From: Tetrastigma voinierianum
Taxonomy: Eukaryota > Streptophyta > Magnoliopsida > Vitales > Vitaceae
Direction of reading: 5' to 3'
DNA length: 64,000 nt
NCBI GenBank assembly: GCA_016808115.1
Contig: JAEQBH010000293.1
Span: 1-64,000, forward strand
Part shown: positions 46,044-56,599 of the stretch, piece by piece
How the letters are laid out: the number at the start of each line of letters is the position of its first letter
Numbering within the stretch: the first letter of the stretch is position 1
The notes under the pieces: generated by a model
Seen by the model: the letters and a program-made list of their open reading frames with translations, nothing else
Database searches by the model: none
What the model was told of the DNA's origin: nothing
Made by a program: the position numbers and the translations under genes

Positions 46044-47194
46044 TCATGTTACATGTATAATGAATGCTACATGGAACAATTATTAACCATACTTCACACC
46101 GAGTATCATGGACCATAATATCGAAAGCATATAATTTACATCCATCACATAATCCATGTCAATATATGTACACAAGTATATATCAACATAATTCAAACCA
46201 CAATCAACATGTCATTCAGAATCAAGTAATGACACACAGAAAAAGATCCTCAATTTTATATCTCAAAAGCAAGGCACAACTCCATCCCTAATTGTCGTGA
46301 ACCAGTCTCGGTTCAGGCCACAAAATAGTCCATATTTAGGCCATAAGCAACCCCAAACATCAGGATACGCCACCAACCCCGGACCAGTAGTTTCGGAAAC
46401 CAAATGGACCATGAACCTGGTCTTAGACTGCCCAAAAACAGTCCAAAATGTCCTTCAATAAGTCCTAAAGTTAGGGCTTAAACCAATTAGCCTTACACGA
46501 TCCTTAAGCATGAAATAACAAGAGTAGGAAAAACCCCTACCTCATTGGAGCTTCGGTGAAACCTCCTGATTTATGTACCTACGCGTAGCCCTCGTCGCGT
46601 AGACAAACTCTAGTTCTTAGTTCGATGAATTCTGACCGTCGGTTAGCCAAAGGTCTGAGAAAGAAGCTTCAGATCTTCTTTCCTCTCTTCCTTCTCTTCT
46701 CTTTTCTTTCTTTCTTTTCTTTTCTTTTCCTTTCGTTCTCTTTCTATTTCTTTCTTTCCTTTCCTTCCTCCGCCGAACTAATTTTCCTCTTCCACTCACT
46801 TGATCTCTCCTTAGTGGTGTGACACATGGTTTCCATGTGTCACCCACATGCCTTTTTACTTATGACAATTGTCATGTATGACACTTGTATCACCCACCAT
46901 GTGTCACATGGACACATGCACCAAGCAATGTGGCAATTTTCCACCCACATGGCTCTCGTTTGATGCTCATGATGCCATGTGGCATCATGCCACGTTCGAA
47001 ATACGTGAATTTTCGACTATCTCGGAATTCAACGAAATTCACCTAGGTAACTAGCTTTTGCGAGAAAAATCTAATGGTGAGATCCGTTTCGTCATCCGAG
47101 ATCTAGAGAAATTTCGTGCTCAGAACCCGTATCAGAAATGACAATTCTACCGTATTTGGGAAATTTCTAAATTCACCTGAGGGTTTCGCTAACA
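46044..47194 (-). repeat. 5' LTR of the split Tekay element, outer part
   Basis: Continues the LTR broken at 24,720 and matches 13,660-14,839 of the 3' LTR (for example 'ccttagtggtgtgacacatgg' at 46,810 and 14,423). The minus-strand start is near 47,194 (TGTTAGCGAAACCC). It contains three perfect short inverted repeats at 46,819-46,988 and a C/T-rich tract at 46,675-46,770. Confidence 0.75.
46819..46988. repeat. Cluster of perfect short inverted repeats in the LTR
   Basis: GTGACACATGG/CCATGTGTCAC with a 3-base loop (46,819-46,843); ATGACAATTGTCAT, a 14-base palindrome (46,862-46,875); ATGATGCCA/TGGCATCAT with a 2-base loop (46,969-46,988). The related 3' LTR segment at 14,420-14,640 has damaged versions. 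Confidence 0.8.
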
Positions 47195-47252
47195 AAGAAT
47201 ACTTACCAATAAAAATACACATGTATCCAAATAATGATAAAGTAACATTAAC

Positions 47253-48108
47253 GTGACGCGCTTGAAAATGGTGCAAAAGGGATTATCAAATCTTAGTTTT
47301 AATGTAATTACAAATAACACTACTATAGTCTTTGAAAGTAGCATATTTGAAGGAGTAGATACTTTTATTAGATATATAGTAAATGAATTTCTAGGAGAAC
47401 AATGGAGGACAGACAATATAAAGCAAAGAAGAAAATATATAAGAGAAGCTATAAATAAATTAGCACAACTACAAATTTGTTAGATGAATGATATATATGA
47501 ATATACATGTGAATTTAGAAAATAGTATTATGATGCATTTGATAGTAATATGAATTATGACAATCTTAGCAACACATACTATGAGAAGTTACTGTGAATA
47601 TGGAGTAATTATTTCCAACAATAATATGAAAAAATAAGAATAGAAGATGCTGATACTCTAGGAGCCAGAATATAATTTTTAAAGAAAAGATTAGCATAAT
47701 TATGCATCCAGAGGTATATTATAAAAGGTGCAAGAAATGGAGTAAAGGTATTTTGTGACAAAATAGATAACATCCCAGGAAAATGGGGGTGTAAGGAGTA
47801 TAAGAAAGAAAATTTGGAAAACAAATAGGAAAGCCAAGAAGACAGCTTCTTACAAAATACAAAAGTATTTAGAAAAGAATGGAGAAACCATTTAAAAATA
47901 TTACAAGAAAAATATTTAATTATAAAAGGAGTGAATATTACATAAAATACATCAAGAGACAAAAGCAAATGCAAATGTTGAAAATGTAGAGAATTAAGAC
48001 TTTACATTAATGAATGCAAAAAAGAGAAAAAGACATTTATCATATGGGGAGAAAATAAGAAAGATGATTTAGAAAGTATATTAATTTTTGATAGTGAAAT
48101 GAGTAGTG
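47253..48108 (+). pseudogene. Pararetrovirus capsid protein region with zinc knuckle
   Basis: The capsid protein builds the virion; its CCHC knuckle binds nucleic acid. The first 76 codons (47,253-47,483) are open. The following parts lie in another frame, with segments such as DTLGARI near 47,652 and PGKWGCKEYKKE near 47,777, in the usual caulimovirid capsid order. A basic Lys-rich stretch precedes the knuckle at 47,967-48,030, where CKC, a TGA stop, KC and later NEC give the Cys spacing. The knuckle His position reads Tyr. At least one frameshift and several stops inactivate it. The end is cut by the solo LTR at 48,114. Confidence 0.7.
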
Positions 48109-48113
48109 TTTAT
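48109..48113. other. Target site duplication TTTAT (left)
   Basis: TTTAT directly before the LTR start TGTAAGAC. The identical TTTAT follows the LTR end at 50,565-50,569. Confidence 0.9.
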
Positions 48114-50564
48114 TGTAAGACGTGGAAAAAATGTAATTTTTCGGAAAAGTGGCAAGAATAATAAAATTGCTGAAATGGCTCAAGGAAGCCTAGAAAATTC
48201 TCTAGATTTCGGATGACAAAACGGACTATGTCGTTGGATTCATCTCGCAAAATCTATCGACCTTAAAAGCTATTTGATCAAATAGTTGGAATTTCTATAC
48301 GACTTTCTCGAATGAGTCGTCATGATTCCAAGGACAAGATTTTATGAAAACTTTAAGTCGAAATAACTCGAGTTAAGTCCAGAGGATATGTCTAGGACTT
48401 AGACTGGAGTAAGATAAAAGGATTCAGGTTGGAAATAGACCCAAGTGAGGCCGGGACATGTGGTGCGATGTGGGCCACACATCACACTTAAGTGAGTGGG
48501 ACAAAAGCACTTAGGGCACAAGAAACCCTCACTTTTGTCTAGCATTCACGTGAGAGAGAAAGGGAGAAAAGAGAAAAAAAAAAGGGAAAGCTTTATCTTC
48601 TCTTCTAGGTATACTTGATCAAGTTATTGGACTTCATCGCAGCTAGAGGGAAACTTCACTCAACTCGACGAGCTTCACGTGATCGCGAAAAGGATTTACT
48701 ACGATCCAAGAGAGGGTTTCGGGAAATTGAGGGTTTTAGTTGTAGGAAGTACCAACGAGACTCCTGAGGTATGGATCCTTCCTACCTTTGGTACCCTTTT
48801 TCTTCATTTCGGGCCATGAAATGGCGTTGAGAGCTGTGGGTTGGAAGGGTCGCACGCCTGTGTGCAAGCACCGCACGTTCCAGCGAGCGAGGGAGCAAAT
48901 TGTGAGGGAGAAGACGAAATTCTCGCCTAGGCTAAGGATTTGTTCGCCTAGCGCGGCCGAGGGAAGCCAAGCAAATGGTTCGGCCAGCGAGCTGCTGCTT
49001 GCCCCTACAGCCCGCCCAGCGTGGGCGATGTCGCCTAGGAAAGTTGCGCGAGATGAACAATGCTCTTCTGACACCGTTCAACTCGTTGGGTGCTCTGAGC
49101 TCAAGTTTCGCTAATTGTTGGGTCGATTTCTTAGCCTAGAAAGTGATGGCTCTGAGGATTGCTTCGGGGGCCTATGTGTGATTGATTGAAGTGGCATCTC
49201 TTAGTTAAGAGGTGTCATGTTTGGATTTCAATATGTGCATTCTAACATATTGGGTTTATAATGTGGTTGCATAGGGACAAGGCCATTCCATGGCATGTCG
49301 TAGGCTAGTCTATGAGCATGATATGACATGATTTAGCTTAGGAAACGGTTTATGACATTACTTGCCTAAGTAATGGTTGTAAAGGTGTCGATGCATGCTT
49401 GTTTGATGTGTTGACTTGAATGTGCTAAATATTAGTATGACTGCATGTATATTAATGTTTAGTGATCAGGCGCGGACTGTGTGCATTAGGACATGAGTGT
49501 CCATGGTACGAGGTAGTGCATCGTGATAAGGTGTCCATGTAGAGGTCAACATACATGGGACATGGTATAGTGTGCAATGGCACAATTGCATTGTATTGGT
49601 GTACGGTAAACATCGCATGACATGGGTGTGGGTATACAGTATGAAATCGACACTGTGTTTGGTGTTGATGGTGGTCTTGGTAACGCTGGACGAAGTCCAA
49701 TGGATTTCCCATGGTTGCATACACGAAAAGGAACTTTTCGGGAAAATAAAACATGTGTCGATGATAGCAAGTGCAAAGATGTATTGACCCCTGTAAGTGA
49801 AAAACCCGGAAATCAGTCGCATATGGATCCGGGGCCAGAAAGGCCGTAAAAGTGCCTAAGCATGTGAAGCCTGTGGTGGGACATCAAAAGTTCGCTTACC
49901 CATAAGAGACATATGGCTTTTGAATAAAAGCTACTTAATCGACCGGGTCCAAAGGTTTGATTTAAGAAAACAAAAGCTTTTTTGTTTTGAAAAATGGTTT
50001 ACATCACGCACGGGTTTCATGGTGTGGGTCGAGCTCATTGACTGGATTTATTACCCGACATTGGGTAATGGAGCCGTGGTGGTTTCAGACATGGGGCATG
50101 TAGTGTCATCTCTACATGGTAAGATTCCAAACCCGACACATCGTCTTGCTTTGAATGTTTGTGATCACACACGCTGCCATTTGCATATGAACCTAGGCGG
50201 GAGCAGCCTCTGGTAGATTTATCTCTACTCGGCGTTAGCCTACCCCTATCAGGACCCCTTCTGCACAGCCAGTAAAAGTGCACGATGCTCCTGAGGCTCC
50301 GGATTATGAAGCCGAGCCTGATTGCGGGCCTTGATTCATGTTTTGTATATTATATTGAACATGTTAGTTTTAATATAATGTTTTGTTTTGGAGCGATGTA
50401 ATAACTTGGCGCCTTCGTGGATATGGGCCAGGATTATATGATGAGTATGGATAATGGGCCCAGTCGGGTCATTTTAACTCATGGATGGCTCTCAAGGTAT
50501 GAGACACATAGGTTTCCGCGGGTTGAAGGTGGTTAACAGGACTCTCGGATTTTGGGGCATCACA
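48114..50564 (+). mobile_element. Solo Tekay-type LTR inserted in the pararetrovirus
   Basis: Starts TGTAAGAC and ends GGGGCATCACA, 2,451 bases, flanked by perfect TTTAT. Internal order matches other Tekay LTRs here: 'tctagatttcggatgacaaaacgg' (48,201) like 54,209 and 61,690; a GA-rich tract (48,550-48,590); and a 'gggttttggggtgtcaca'-like end. No PBS, PPT or coding lies within the TTTAT borders, so it is a true solo LTR left by recombination between the two LTRs of a full element. Confidence 0.88.
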
Positions 50565-50569
50565 TTTAT
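50565..50569. other. Target site duplication TTTAT (right)
   Basis: TTTAT after the LTR end, matching 48,109-48,113. Viral sequence continues immediately with agtgagaatg. Confidence 0.9.
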
Positions 50570-50800
50570 AGTGAGAATGATAATAGCTCCTATGAAAGTA
50601 ATACAAAATGAGCAAAGAAATAATTGAGGAAAATGATATCTCTGAATTTGAAGTAATTAGTGCAAAAGAAGATCCTGAATGATATTGATTAAAAAACACT
50701 TTTGATAATAGAAAATTACAAAAAATCTAGAGTCTAAATTTTGATCTAAAAGCCCCAGGATATATATATACAATCCATGAATACCAAAAGATAGAAAGAA
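50570..50800 (+). pseudogene. Pararetrovirus linker between capsid and movement protein
   Basis: Acidic reading (EIIEENDISEFEVISAKEDP, about 50,612-50,672), with three-frame stops appearing after it. It continues the viral polyprotein region cut by the solo LTR. No domain is recognised; acidic linkers next to the capsid are common in caulimovirids. Confidence 0.45.
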
Positions 50801-51420
50801 GTATAACAATTAACAAAGCTAAAGGAAACATAAAGCTCAATTTATTAACAAAAGAGACTATAAATGAAACATTAAGTAAAATAAAAAATGAAAAAGTAAG
50901 AGAAAAAATAAAGTATGTATATTTAGCAGAGTACTAATAATAAACTCATTATTCCCTGAAAATCTAAATACACCAATAGTTCTAAGTTTACATGATAAAA
51001 GATTGATACAAACACATGAAAGCCACTTATGAAGTATCTAAGAAAATTTAACATATAAAAATTGATGTCCACATGTTTCAAAATATAATATTAATCTTGG
51101 AGATAAAGATTTTGATAATAGTTTAAGCTTATATTTCAAATTCTTAAGGACTGATTTTATGAAATAAGGCAATAATGTAATGACAATGTATTACAATACT
51201 TTGTACACACTATCAAACTCAAACTATTGTAGAATTTAGCAAGATAAGCCATTTATTGAAATAAGTGACGAATGTAGAGAAATTGCTGAAATAATAGAAC
51301 CTCAAAAGTTGGATAGAATAGAAATACTAATAAATTACATTTTAAGTTTTGAAGATGATATTCCTGAAGAATATTATATACAAAGAATTGATTTACCCAT
51401 ATTTAGGGGAAATTGCTTAA
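50800..51420 (+). pseudogene. Pararetrovirus movement protein (30K superfamily) remnant
   Basis: Movement proteins pass virus between plant cells. A start segment near 50,815-50,930 (KGNIKLNLLTKETI) is followed by one long frame from about 50,965 to 51,420 with NTPIVLSLHDKRLI and the hydrophobic/charged alternation GDKDFDNSLSLYFKF, typical of caulimovirid 30K proteins. A VMTMYYNTLYTLSNSN segment near 51,178-51,228 corresponds to the conserved end of the domain. Stops TGA, TAA and TAG occur in frame, with only one obvious frameshift (near 50,935). It lies downstream of the capsid region. Confidence 0.65.
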
Positions 51421-51860
51421 TAGGAAATAGTAGCCAAAATAATACAAGGAGAAGAAGTTTCCAAACAAAATAAGAGAAGAGGTACATTCACCTTTCCTAA
51501 TAAAAGGAAATTATTACAATGGAGAAAGAGTAGTTTAAGAAAACAAAATTTTAATAGACACAAAAGAAGCTGCAACCATATCTATCGATACATGTGAAAT
51601 TGTAGGAAGTATAACAAGCCCATGTGTTTTTAAAAATTATGATGGTCAAACATTAGAATGTAATTTAAAGGTAAAAATACCCATAAGATTACAATAACCT
51701 TAGACAAAGATAATAGAATGCAAGGAAATGGACATTATGATATTCTCTGAGTAAATAGTTTCCTAGATAGATTAGATAAATATAAGATTACAAAAGAATG
51801 AATAGAAATATATAGTGAAAACATATTTATTTTCTTGGAAAGACAAAAATGAAAGAAATT
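51420..51860 (+). pseudogene. Pararetrovirus region between movement protein and protease
   Basis: Continues in AT-rich coding style with broken frames (for example AATISIDTCEIVGSITSP near 51,572-51,625 and ISIDTCE). No domain is firmly recognised. In related viruses the end of one polyprotein and the start of the pol reading frame fall here, but start codon and boundary cannot be fixed. Confidence 0.4.
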
Positions 51861-52140
51861 ACATTTCCTACTATGGTTTTTATAATAGTAAATATCCTAG
51901 AAACCAAGTTTATACATGTGCATTAATAGATACAAGATCATAGATAACAGTCTTTAAAAGTTTTTTATTAAAAGAATGGAAAGATACTAAAATCTCTATA
52001 AAATGAGTAACTGGAAATAAAGAAAAGATTACAAAACAAAAAGAAAGTGTGGAAATAATGATCCACAATAAAATAGTGAAAATAGGAAAATTTATCAATA
52101 TGACAATATAGAATGTGATATTATATTAGTAAATGACTTT
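51860..52140 (+). pseudogene. Pararetrovirus aspartic protease remnant
   Basis: TCALIDTRS at about 51,914-51,940 places Asp at 51,929 in the position of the catalytic D-[TS]-G motif, with Gly replaced by Arg and a stop shortly after. Upstream KYPRNQVY and downstream KQKESVEIMIHNKI fit the protease beta-strand pattern. The enzyme would be inactive because of the motif change and stops. It is followed by RT after about 280 bases. Confidence 0.6.
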
Positions 52141-52419
52141 TTACAACAAATTCTCAATATATCAACAAAATATCTATACTAGAATGTTTAAAACACCTTG
52201 TTACCACTGGATAAGAGTACTTAGAATATTAAAACCCTTTAGAATAAATTATAACCAAAATACTAAGAAATGAAAGACAAAAAAAATAAATACATCTATT
52301 ACTTATAAAGTAACAAACACGACACATGTGTGAAAATTGTTAGTAATTTCGATAACCCATTAAAAATATTTGGAAAAGACAAAATTCCATCAGAATTAGA
52401 AGTGATAGATCCCGAGTAA

Positions 52420-53190
52420 AATTATTAGAGTAAGACCAATGATATATTCACAAGAAGATATAGAAGATTTTAAAATCCAACTTAATAAATTAATGCAAAT
52501 GAAACTAATAAAAGAAAGTAAAAGCCCACATAGTAGCCCGCTTATGGTAAGAAACATACGAAATAAAAAGAGGAAAATCAAGGAATGATGATAAATTATA
52601 TGAGGTGAATAAGAATACTAAATTTGATCGGATATTATCCCAAATAAGGAAATTTTAATAATTTGGCAAGAGGGAAAAACTATTACAATAAATTTGATTG
52701 TAAATCAGGATTTTGGCAAATAAAAATTGATAATGACAGTTTACCTATTACAGCTTTAAGTACACCCATAGGTCATTATGAATGGATGGTAATGTCTTTA
52801 GGATTAAAAAATGCTCCTCAAGTTTTCCAAAGAAAAATGGATAAAATATTCTCTGATTACTTCGGCCTTTATAATAGTATACATCGATGATATATTATTA
52901 TGCTCTAATAATGAGAAAGATCATGAAAAACATTTAAATACTTTTATAACACTCTGCAAAGAACATGATATAGTTATCTTAGAAAAAAGTTGATATTAAG
53001 AAAAAAGAAATAAAATTTCTAGGAATGATAATAGATTATGAAGGCATAAGACTACAATCACATATAACCAAAAAAAATTTAGGATGTTTAAATTACTCTT
53101 CTGATTTTATAATGGACTTAGCAAAAGAAAGACAAGAATTACAAAAATTATTAACAAAGAAAAACCAAACAGGATTGAGTGAAAAACATA
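52420..53190 (+). pseudogene. Pararetrovirus reverse transcriptase remnant
   Basis: Copies the viral RNA to DNA. VRPMIYSQEDIEDFKIQL (about 52,432-52,485) and SKSPHSSPLMVRN (about 52,517-52,555) form the fingers region. FDCKSGFWQIKIDND and GHYEWMVMSLGLKNAPQVF (52,691-52,830) form the palm. The YIDD catalytic box is at 52,880-52,891 in a shifted frame, followed by EKDHEKHLNTF. The gene is split by a frameshift near 52,870 and again near 52,990, plus stops. Motif style (DCKSGFWQI, HYEW, KNAPQ.FQRKMD) is caulimovirid rather than retrotransposon. Confidence 0.85.
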
Positions 53191-53199
53191 CCACAATAG

Positions 53200-53625
53200 G
53201 TAAGTGATTAAAGACATATGTTCAAATTTACCAAAATTAAGATTGCCAAATGAAAATGACAAGTTAATACTACCAACAGATGCTTCAGATAAGTATTGTG
53301 CAACTATTTTAAAAATAGATTTAAGAGAAATATGTCGTTATACAAGTAGAACTTTTAATGATAATCAGATTAATTATGATATTAATGAAAAGGAGTTACT
53401 TGCAATAATAAAATGGATTAATATATTTGAGGTATTCTTATTACCTAAACCTTTTATAATAGAAACTGATAACACTCAAGTTGCAAGATTTATAAGGAAT
53501 AACACAGAAAAAGGAGTACATGCTAGAAGATTGTCTAGATGACAAATTATTCTTAGTTATTACAATTTCAAGATTGTCCATATAAAAGGTACTGACAATT
53601 TTCTTACTGACTTTTTTAAGTAGGA
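53200..53625 (+). pseudogene. Pararetrovirus RNase H remnant
   Basis: Directly follows RT. A 112-codon open stretch (53,204-53,542) contains LPTDASDKYCATIL with the first catalytic Asp, ICRYTSRTFND, NEKELLAIIKWINIFEVFL with the conserved Glu, and FIIETDNTQVARFIRNN with a further catalytic Asp. The final HIKGTDNFLTDFF segment (about 53,578-53,617) carries the last Asp. This is one of the few domains whose active-site residues are all still present, though the protein is not intact overall. Confidence 0.85.
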
Positions 53626-53629
53626 ATGT

Positions 53630-54110
53630 CGAATAACATCCAGAACCCAGAAATCCATACGGTTGAAGGAATGAATATAATTGCAGAAAATTATATTGCT
53701 CTTATCTTAATACAAGAAAAAATAATAAATTTACAAAAAAGATATTAATAACATAAGAACCAAGTCATATATGTCCCAAAATCTCCTTGAAAAATGGGAG
53801 AAATACTTACTATAAGAAGATACTCCTTCAATCTCCTCGTAGACTAAAACATCAATAAGATAGGCTTGGATATGCTGTCCTATTCGGGAAAAAGCTAGGT
53901 AACAACAATTGCTGATAACATTAGGACAGAAGATATATCCTTGTCAAAAGACAAAATATCTCAAAAGGTACTCAAGAAATGCCTATCCCTTAAAAAGATA
54001 AAAGCCTGAAAGATAATAGTCTTCCAAAAGATAAACACCTCCCAAGTGGAGATAACAGTCCCTCAAAGGACAGACTCCTCCTAAAAGGAGAAAATTCAGA
54101 TGATACTTGT
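53630..54110 (+). other. Viral non-coding or start of a further viral region
   Basis: After RNase H no domain is recognised. Short inverted repeats such as CTCCTCCTAAAAGGAG (54,084-54,099) and similar 'cctccc...ggag' and 'ccctcaaagg' words occur at 53,990-54,100, which could form small hairpins as in caulimovirid leader or intergenic regions. A transactivator-like gene expected in some genera is not visible. The Tekay element at 54,111 cuts the copy. Confidence 0.35.
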
Positions 54111-56206
54111 TGTAAGACCCGAGAAATTCCAATTTCCGGAATAAGGGCAAAATCATAATTTCGATTACAAAATTGTAATTTCGATTAAAAAAAATCCGTA
54201 ATTAATTCTCTAGATCTCGGATGATGAAGCGGATTGCACCGTTGGAATCGTCTCGCAAAATATAGTTAGCACATAAAATTTGGTAATTTTCCGAGACAGT
54301 TGGAGTCGGCACGTTTTTCGAGGCATCGCATTTTGGGTGCCGTAAAATGATTTTCGATGGGACAAAAGGCACATATAGTATGTACTCATGTACCATAAGT
54401 GGTATGAGTAGAGAAATGATGAAAATGGACGGCCGAGGTAGTGCCGAATGTCAAAACTGGAGAAAGAAATGAATTAATTAAATTAAAAGGATTAAATGAA
54501 TAAAGGATAATGAAGCTACAGTACTCATCTTCATTAAATCAAAAAGCTAAGAGGGAAAAACGGGCAGAGGGAGGGAGGACTTGCAGTAGCCAACAATGGC
54601 GTTTTTTTAGAGAGAGGATGTCCTCCTTCTCTCTAGAATATCGGAAGGTCGGTAGTCGTCGATTCGGGGCAAGAAGGGAAAAGCGTTCTCACAGCGGACC
54701 GAGCTGCAGCGTGGACTCGAGGATCGGGAGTTTCTTCAGAGCTCCTTAAGGTAGGATTCTCCCCTACTTGAGTTTTATTCTATTTTAAAGGGTTTTGTCG
54801 ATGTTTCGATTGGTTTGAGGCCGTGAGGGCCGTTGGATCCGTCCCAAAGCAGCAGGACCCGAATTTGTGGAAATGTTTGGGATTTTCTTGGTTGGCGTGG
54901 CCTTGAAATTTAGAGGCCCTATTTGGGTGTTTTAATTCCAAAATATTTACTGTTAATCATGTATTGGTTTGATTGAGGCCGGGAATGGCCGAGAAATATG
55001 GGTTCACAAAGTGAACCGTTGATTTGTGATTTTTTTTTGGGAATAGTAACCGAGGGTTTCACTATTCCGAAACAGTGTTCTAAAATATATATTTTTGTGA
55101 AAATATGTGTTTGGTCGAGTGATTTAAATTAAATCGCTCGTGTTTGATCATTAGCCCAAGTGAGCTAATTTGGATGTTGAAATGATAATTACATGACATG
55201 ATTGTGTGATTGGATATTATGTAGTATAGCATGTTTATATATTTACATGAATTAGGCTAATATTGAGCTGGCATACATGCGTTCATATGCCTTCAGAACA
55301 CCCCTAGGATTATAGGAGTGAGTGCATGAGATGAGTCTAGAGAAAAAGGTTCGGAGGGTTGTCTAAAAATTAGAAATGATCGGAGGATAGTCCATACTTA
55401 AAATATCAATCGTCGAGGTGGCCCAGTTGATATACGCCAGTTAGTCCACATATAAAAATATCAATCGTCGGAGACGGCCCAATTGATATATCTCGGAGGG
55501 TAGTCCACAAATTATAACATCGGAGATGGTCTACAATTTATAACATCGGAGGGTAGTCCACCAATAGAAAATAGTAATTCTCATACGAGGCTTAGGCGAG
55601 TGTGAGAGAGTCGGTGAGGACTCGGGATCTGAGTTGGTCATGTAGACATTCAAGTAGGATCATGCATTTGCTTGAATGTGTTTACTGGAACATTGCACTG
55701 CACTTAGGTGGTAGGTAAGCCCACTTGGACGATTCTCCCTGCAGGCTTTAGCTCACCTGAGTCGATAGGACCCCTTATTTCTGGTACATGGGCGTACGGG
55801 ACCTTCGTCCTAGAGGGCGAAAGTTGGAAGGCGAGATTGTGGCTTTGGCTTTGACGCTATCTACATGTATTAGAATTTCTTTAATTTTAATACATGTTGT
55901 ATGAGAGTAAAATATTTGAACTCTTGTAACTATTGGGTATATAGTTGGATTCATAGTTGGTATGTATATTGAGTATTGTTATGGGCCCAAGTGGTCGTAT
56001 TACTCATGTGATTGGATATATTGCATATATTGGACTGTTTGGGACAGGTAAATGCAGGTTATATACAAATATTGTATTTGGGTAGAGCTCCCCGTACAAA
56101 GGAGACTCTGCCCGATTTTCTGAAGTGGCGTCGGGTAACCCGACGTCCACTTGTGTCCGCGGAGTTGTGGGTGAGTCAAACGGACCTGGGTTTTGGAGCG
56201 TCACGG
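54111..56206 (+). repeat. 5' LTR of the scrambled Tekay element
   Basis: Starts TGTAAGACCCGAG, ends near GGAGCGTCACG just before the PBS, about 2.1 kb. It contains a tandem repeat at 55,350-55,570 and the 'tgcacttaggtgg' segment near 55,697 shared with the other Tekay LTRs. Confidence 0.82.
55350..55570. repeat. Imperfect tandem repeat in the LTR
   Basis: Words 'cggagggtagtccacaaatt', 'tatcaatcgtcgagg...gcccagttgatat' and 'ataacatcggag' repeat four to five times at 30-60 base spacing. It is not seen in the solo LTR or the split Tekay LTRs. Confidence 0.7.
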
Positions 56207-56208
56207 CT

Positions 56209-56219
56209 TGGTATCGAGC
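56209..56219 (+). other. Primer binding site (initiator tRNA-Met type)
   Basis: TGGTATCGAGC follows the LTR end by two bases. It matches TGGTATCAGAGC with one missing A, the site used by chromoviruses to prime minus-strand DNA. Confidence 0.82.
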
Positions 56220-56599
56220 TTGGGTATCTGAATACCTAGGAGCTCGGGTTGGGTATCCATCACCATAGGTGGTATGATGTAGAAATATAGGTATATGAAA
56301 CCTATGGATAGAAAATTTGGAACTGACCATGGTTGAGGAAGAGCATCACCAATAGGTGTGGTTTGATATTGAGTTTAGGTATGGGATTACCTAGGAAAAT
56401 CATGGGACAAAACTAGGACACTACGTGCACGTGTGTTGATGTGTTTTGTGTGATTTTGTGGATTGATTGGTGATTGTGTGTATAACATGGTTTATAATGT
56501 GTGTTGTGAAATGTTGTGTGCTTGGTGGTTAGCACATGGAAGTGTAGGAAATATTTTAGAAAAAACAATTAGTGTGTATTGTGTACAAAGCTGGAATTG

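Larger units (their letters stand above)
10785..47194 (-). mobile_element. Tekay-type chromovirus, complete but split by nested insertions
   Basis: Minus-strand element with all landmarks. The 3' LTR (10,785-14,839) starts right after a PPT (14,841-14,857). Coding remnants then run from chromodomain (near 14,960) up to gag (to about 19,395). An initiator-Met-like PBS is at 22,976-22,983, and the 5' LTR begins at 22,987. That LTR is interrupted at 24,720 by the Athila block and resumes at 46,044, ending near 47,194. A plus-strand LTR occupies most of the leader. Removing insertions leaves about 12 kb. Flanks may share an AGAAATA/AGAATA-like target duplication, but this is weak. Confidence 0.75.
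47195..54110 (+). mobile_element. Endogenous pararetrovirus (Caulimoviridae) copy, interrupted by a solo LTR
   Basis: A-rich plus-strand sequence with, in order, capsid-like region and zinc knuckle (47,253-48,108), 30K-type movement protein (50,800-51,420), aspartic protease (51,860-52,140), RT (52,420-53,190) and RNase H (53,200-53,625). There is no integrase, no LTR and no PBS, as expected for integrated plant DNA viruses. Capsid before movement protein is the arrangement described for cavemoviruses and solendoviruses. Frames are kept over long stretches but carry many TGA/TAA/TAG stops, so the copy cannot be expressed as intact proteins. The left border is a Tekay LTR and the right border another Tekay LTR. 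Confidence 0.8.

Noticed and set aside
48736..49114. Overlapping open stretches of more than 100 codons on both strands
   Set aside because: They fall entirely within the solo Tekay LTR and show no domain; LTRs of this type are non-coding.
49452..49849. Minus-strand open stretches of 100-118 codons
   Set aside because: Also within the solo LTR, His/Thr/Cys-rich because of CATG-type words; no support as a gene.
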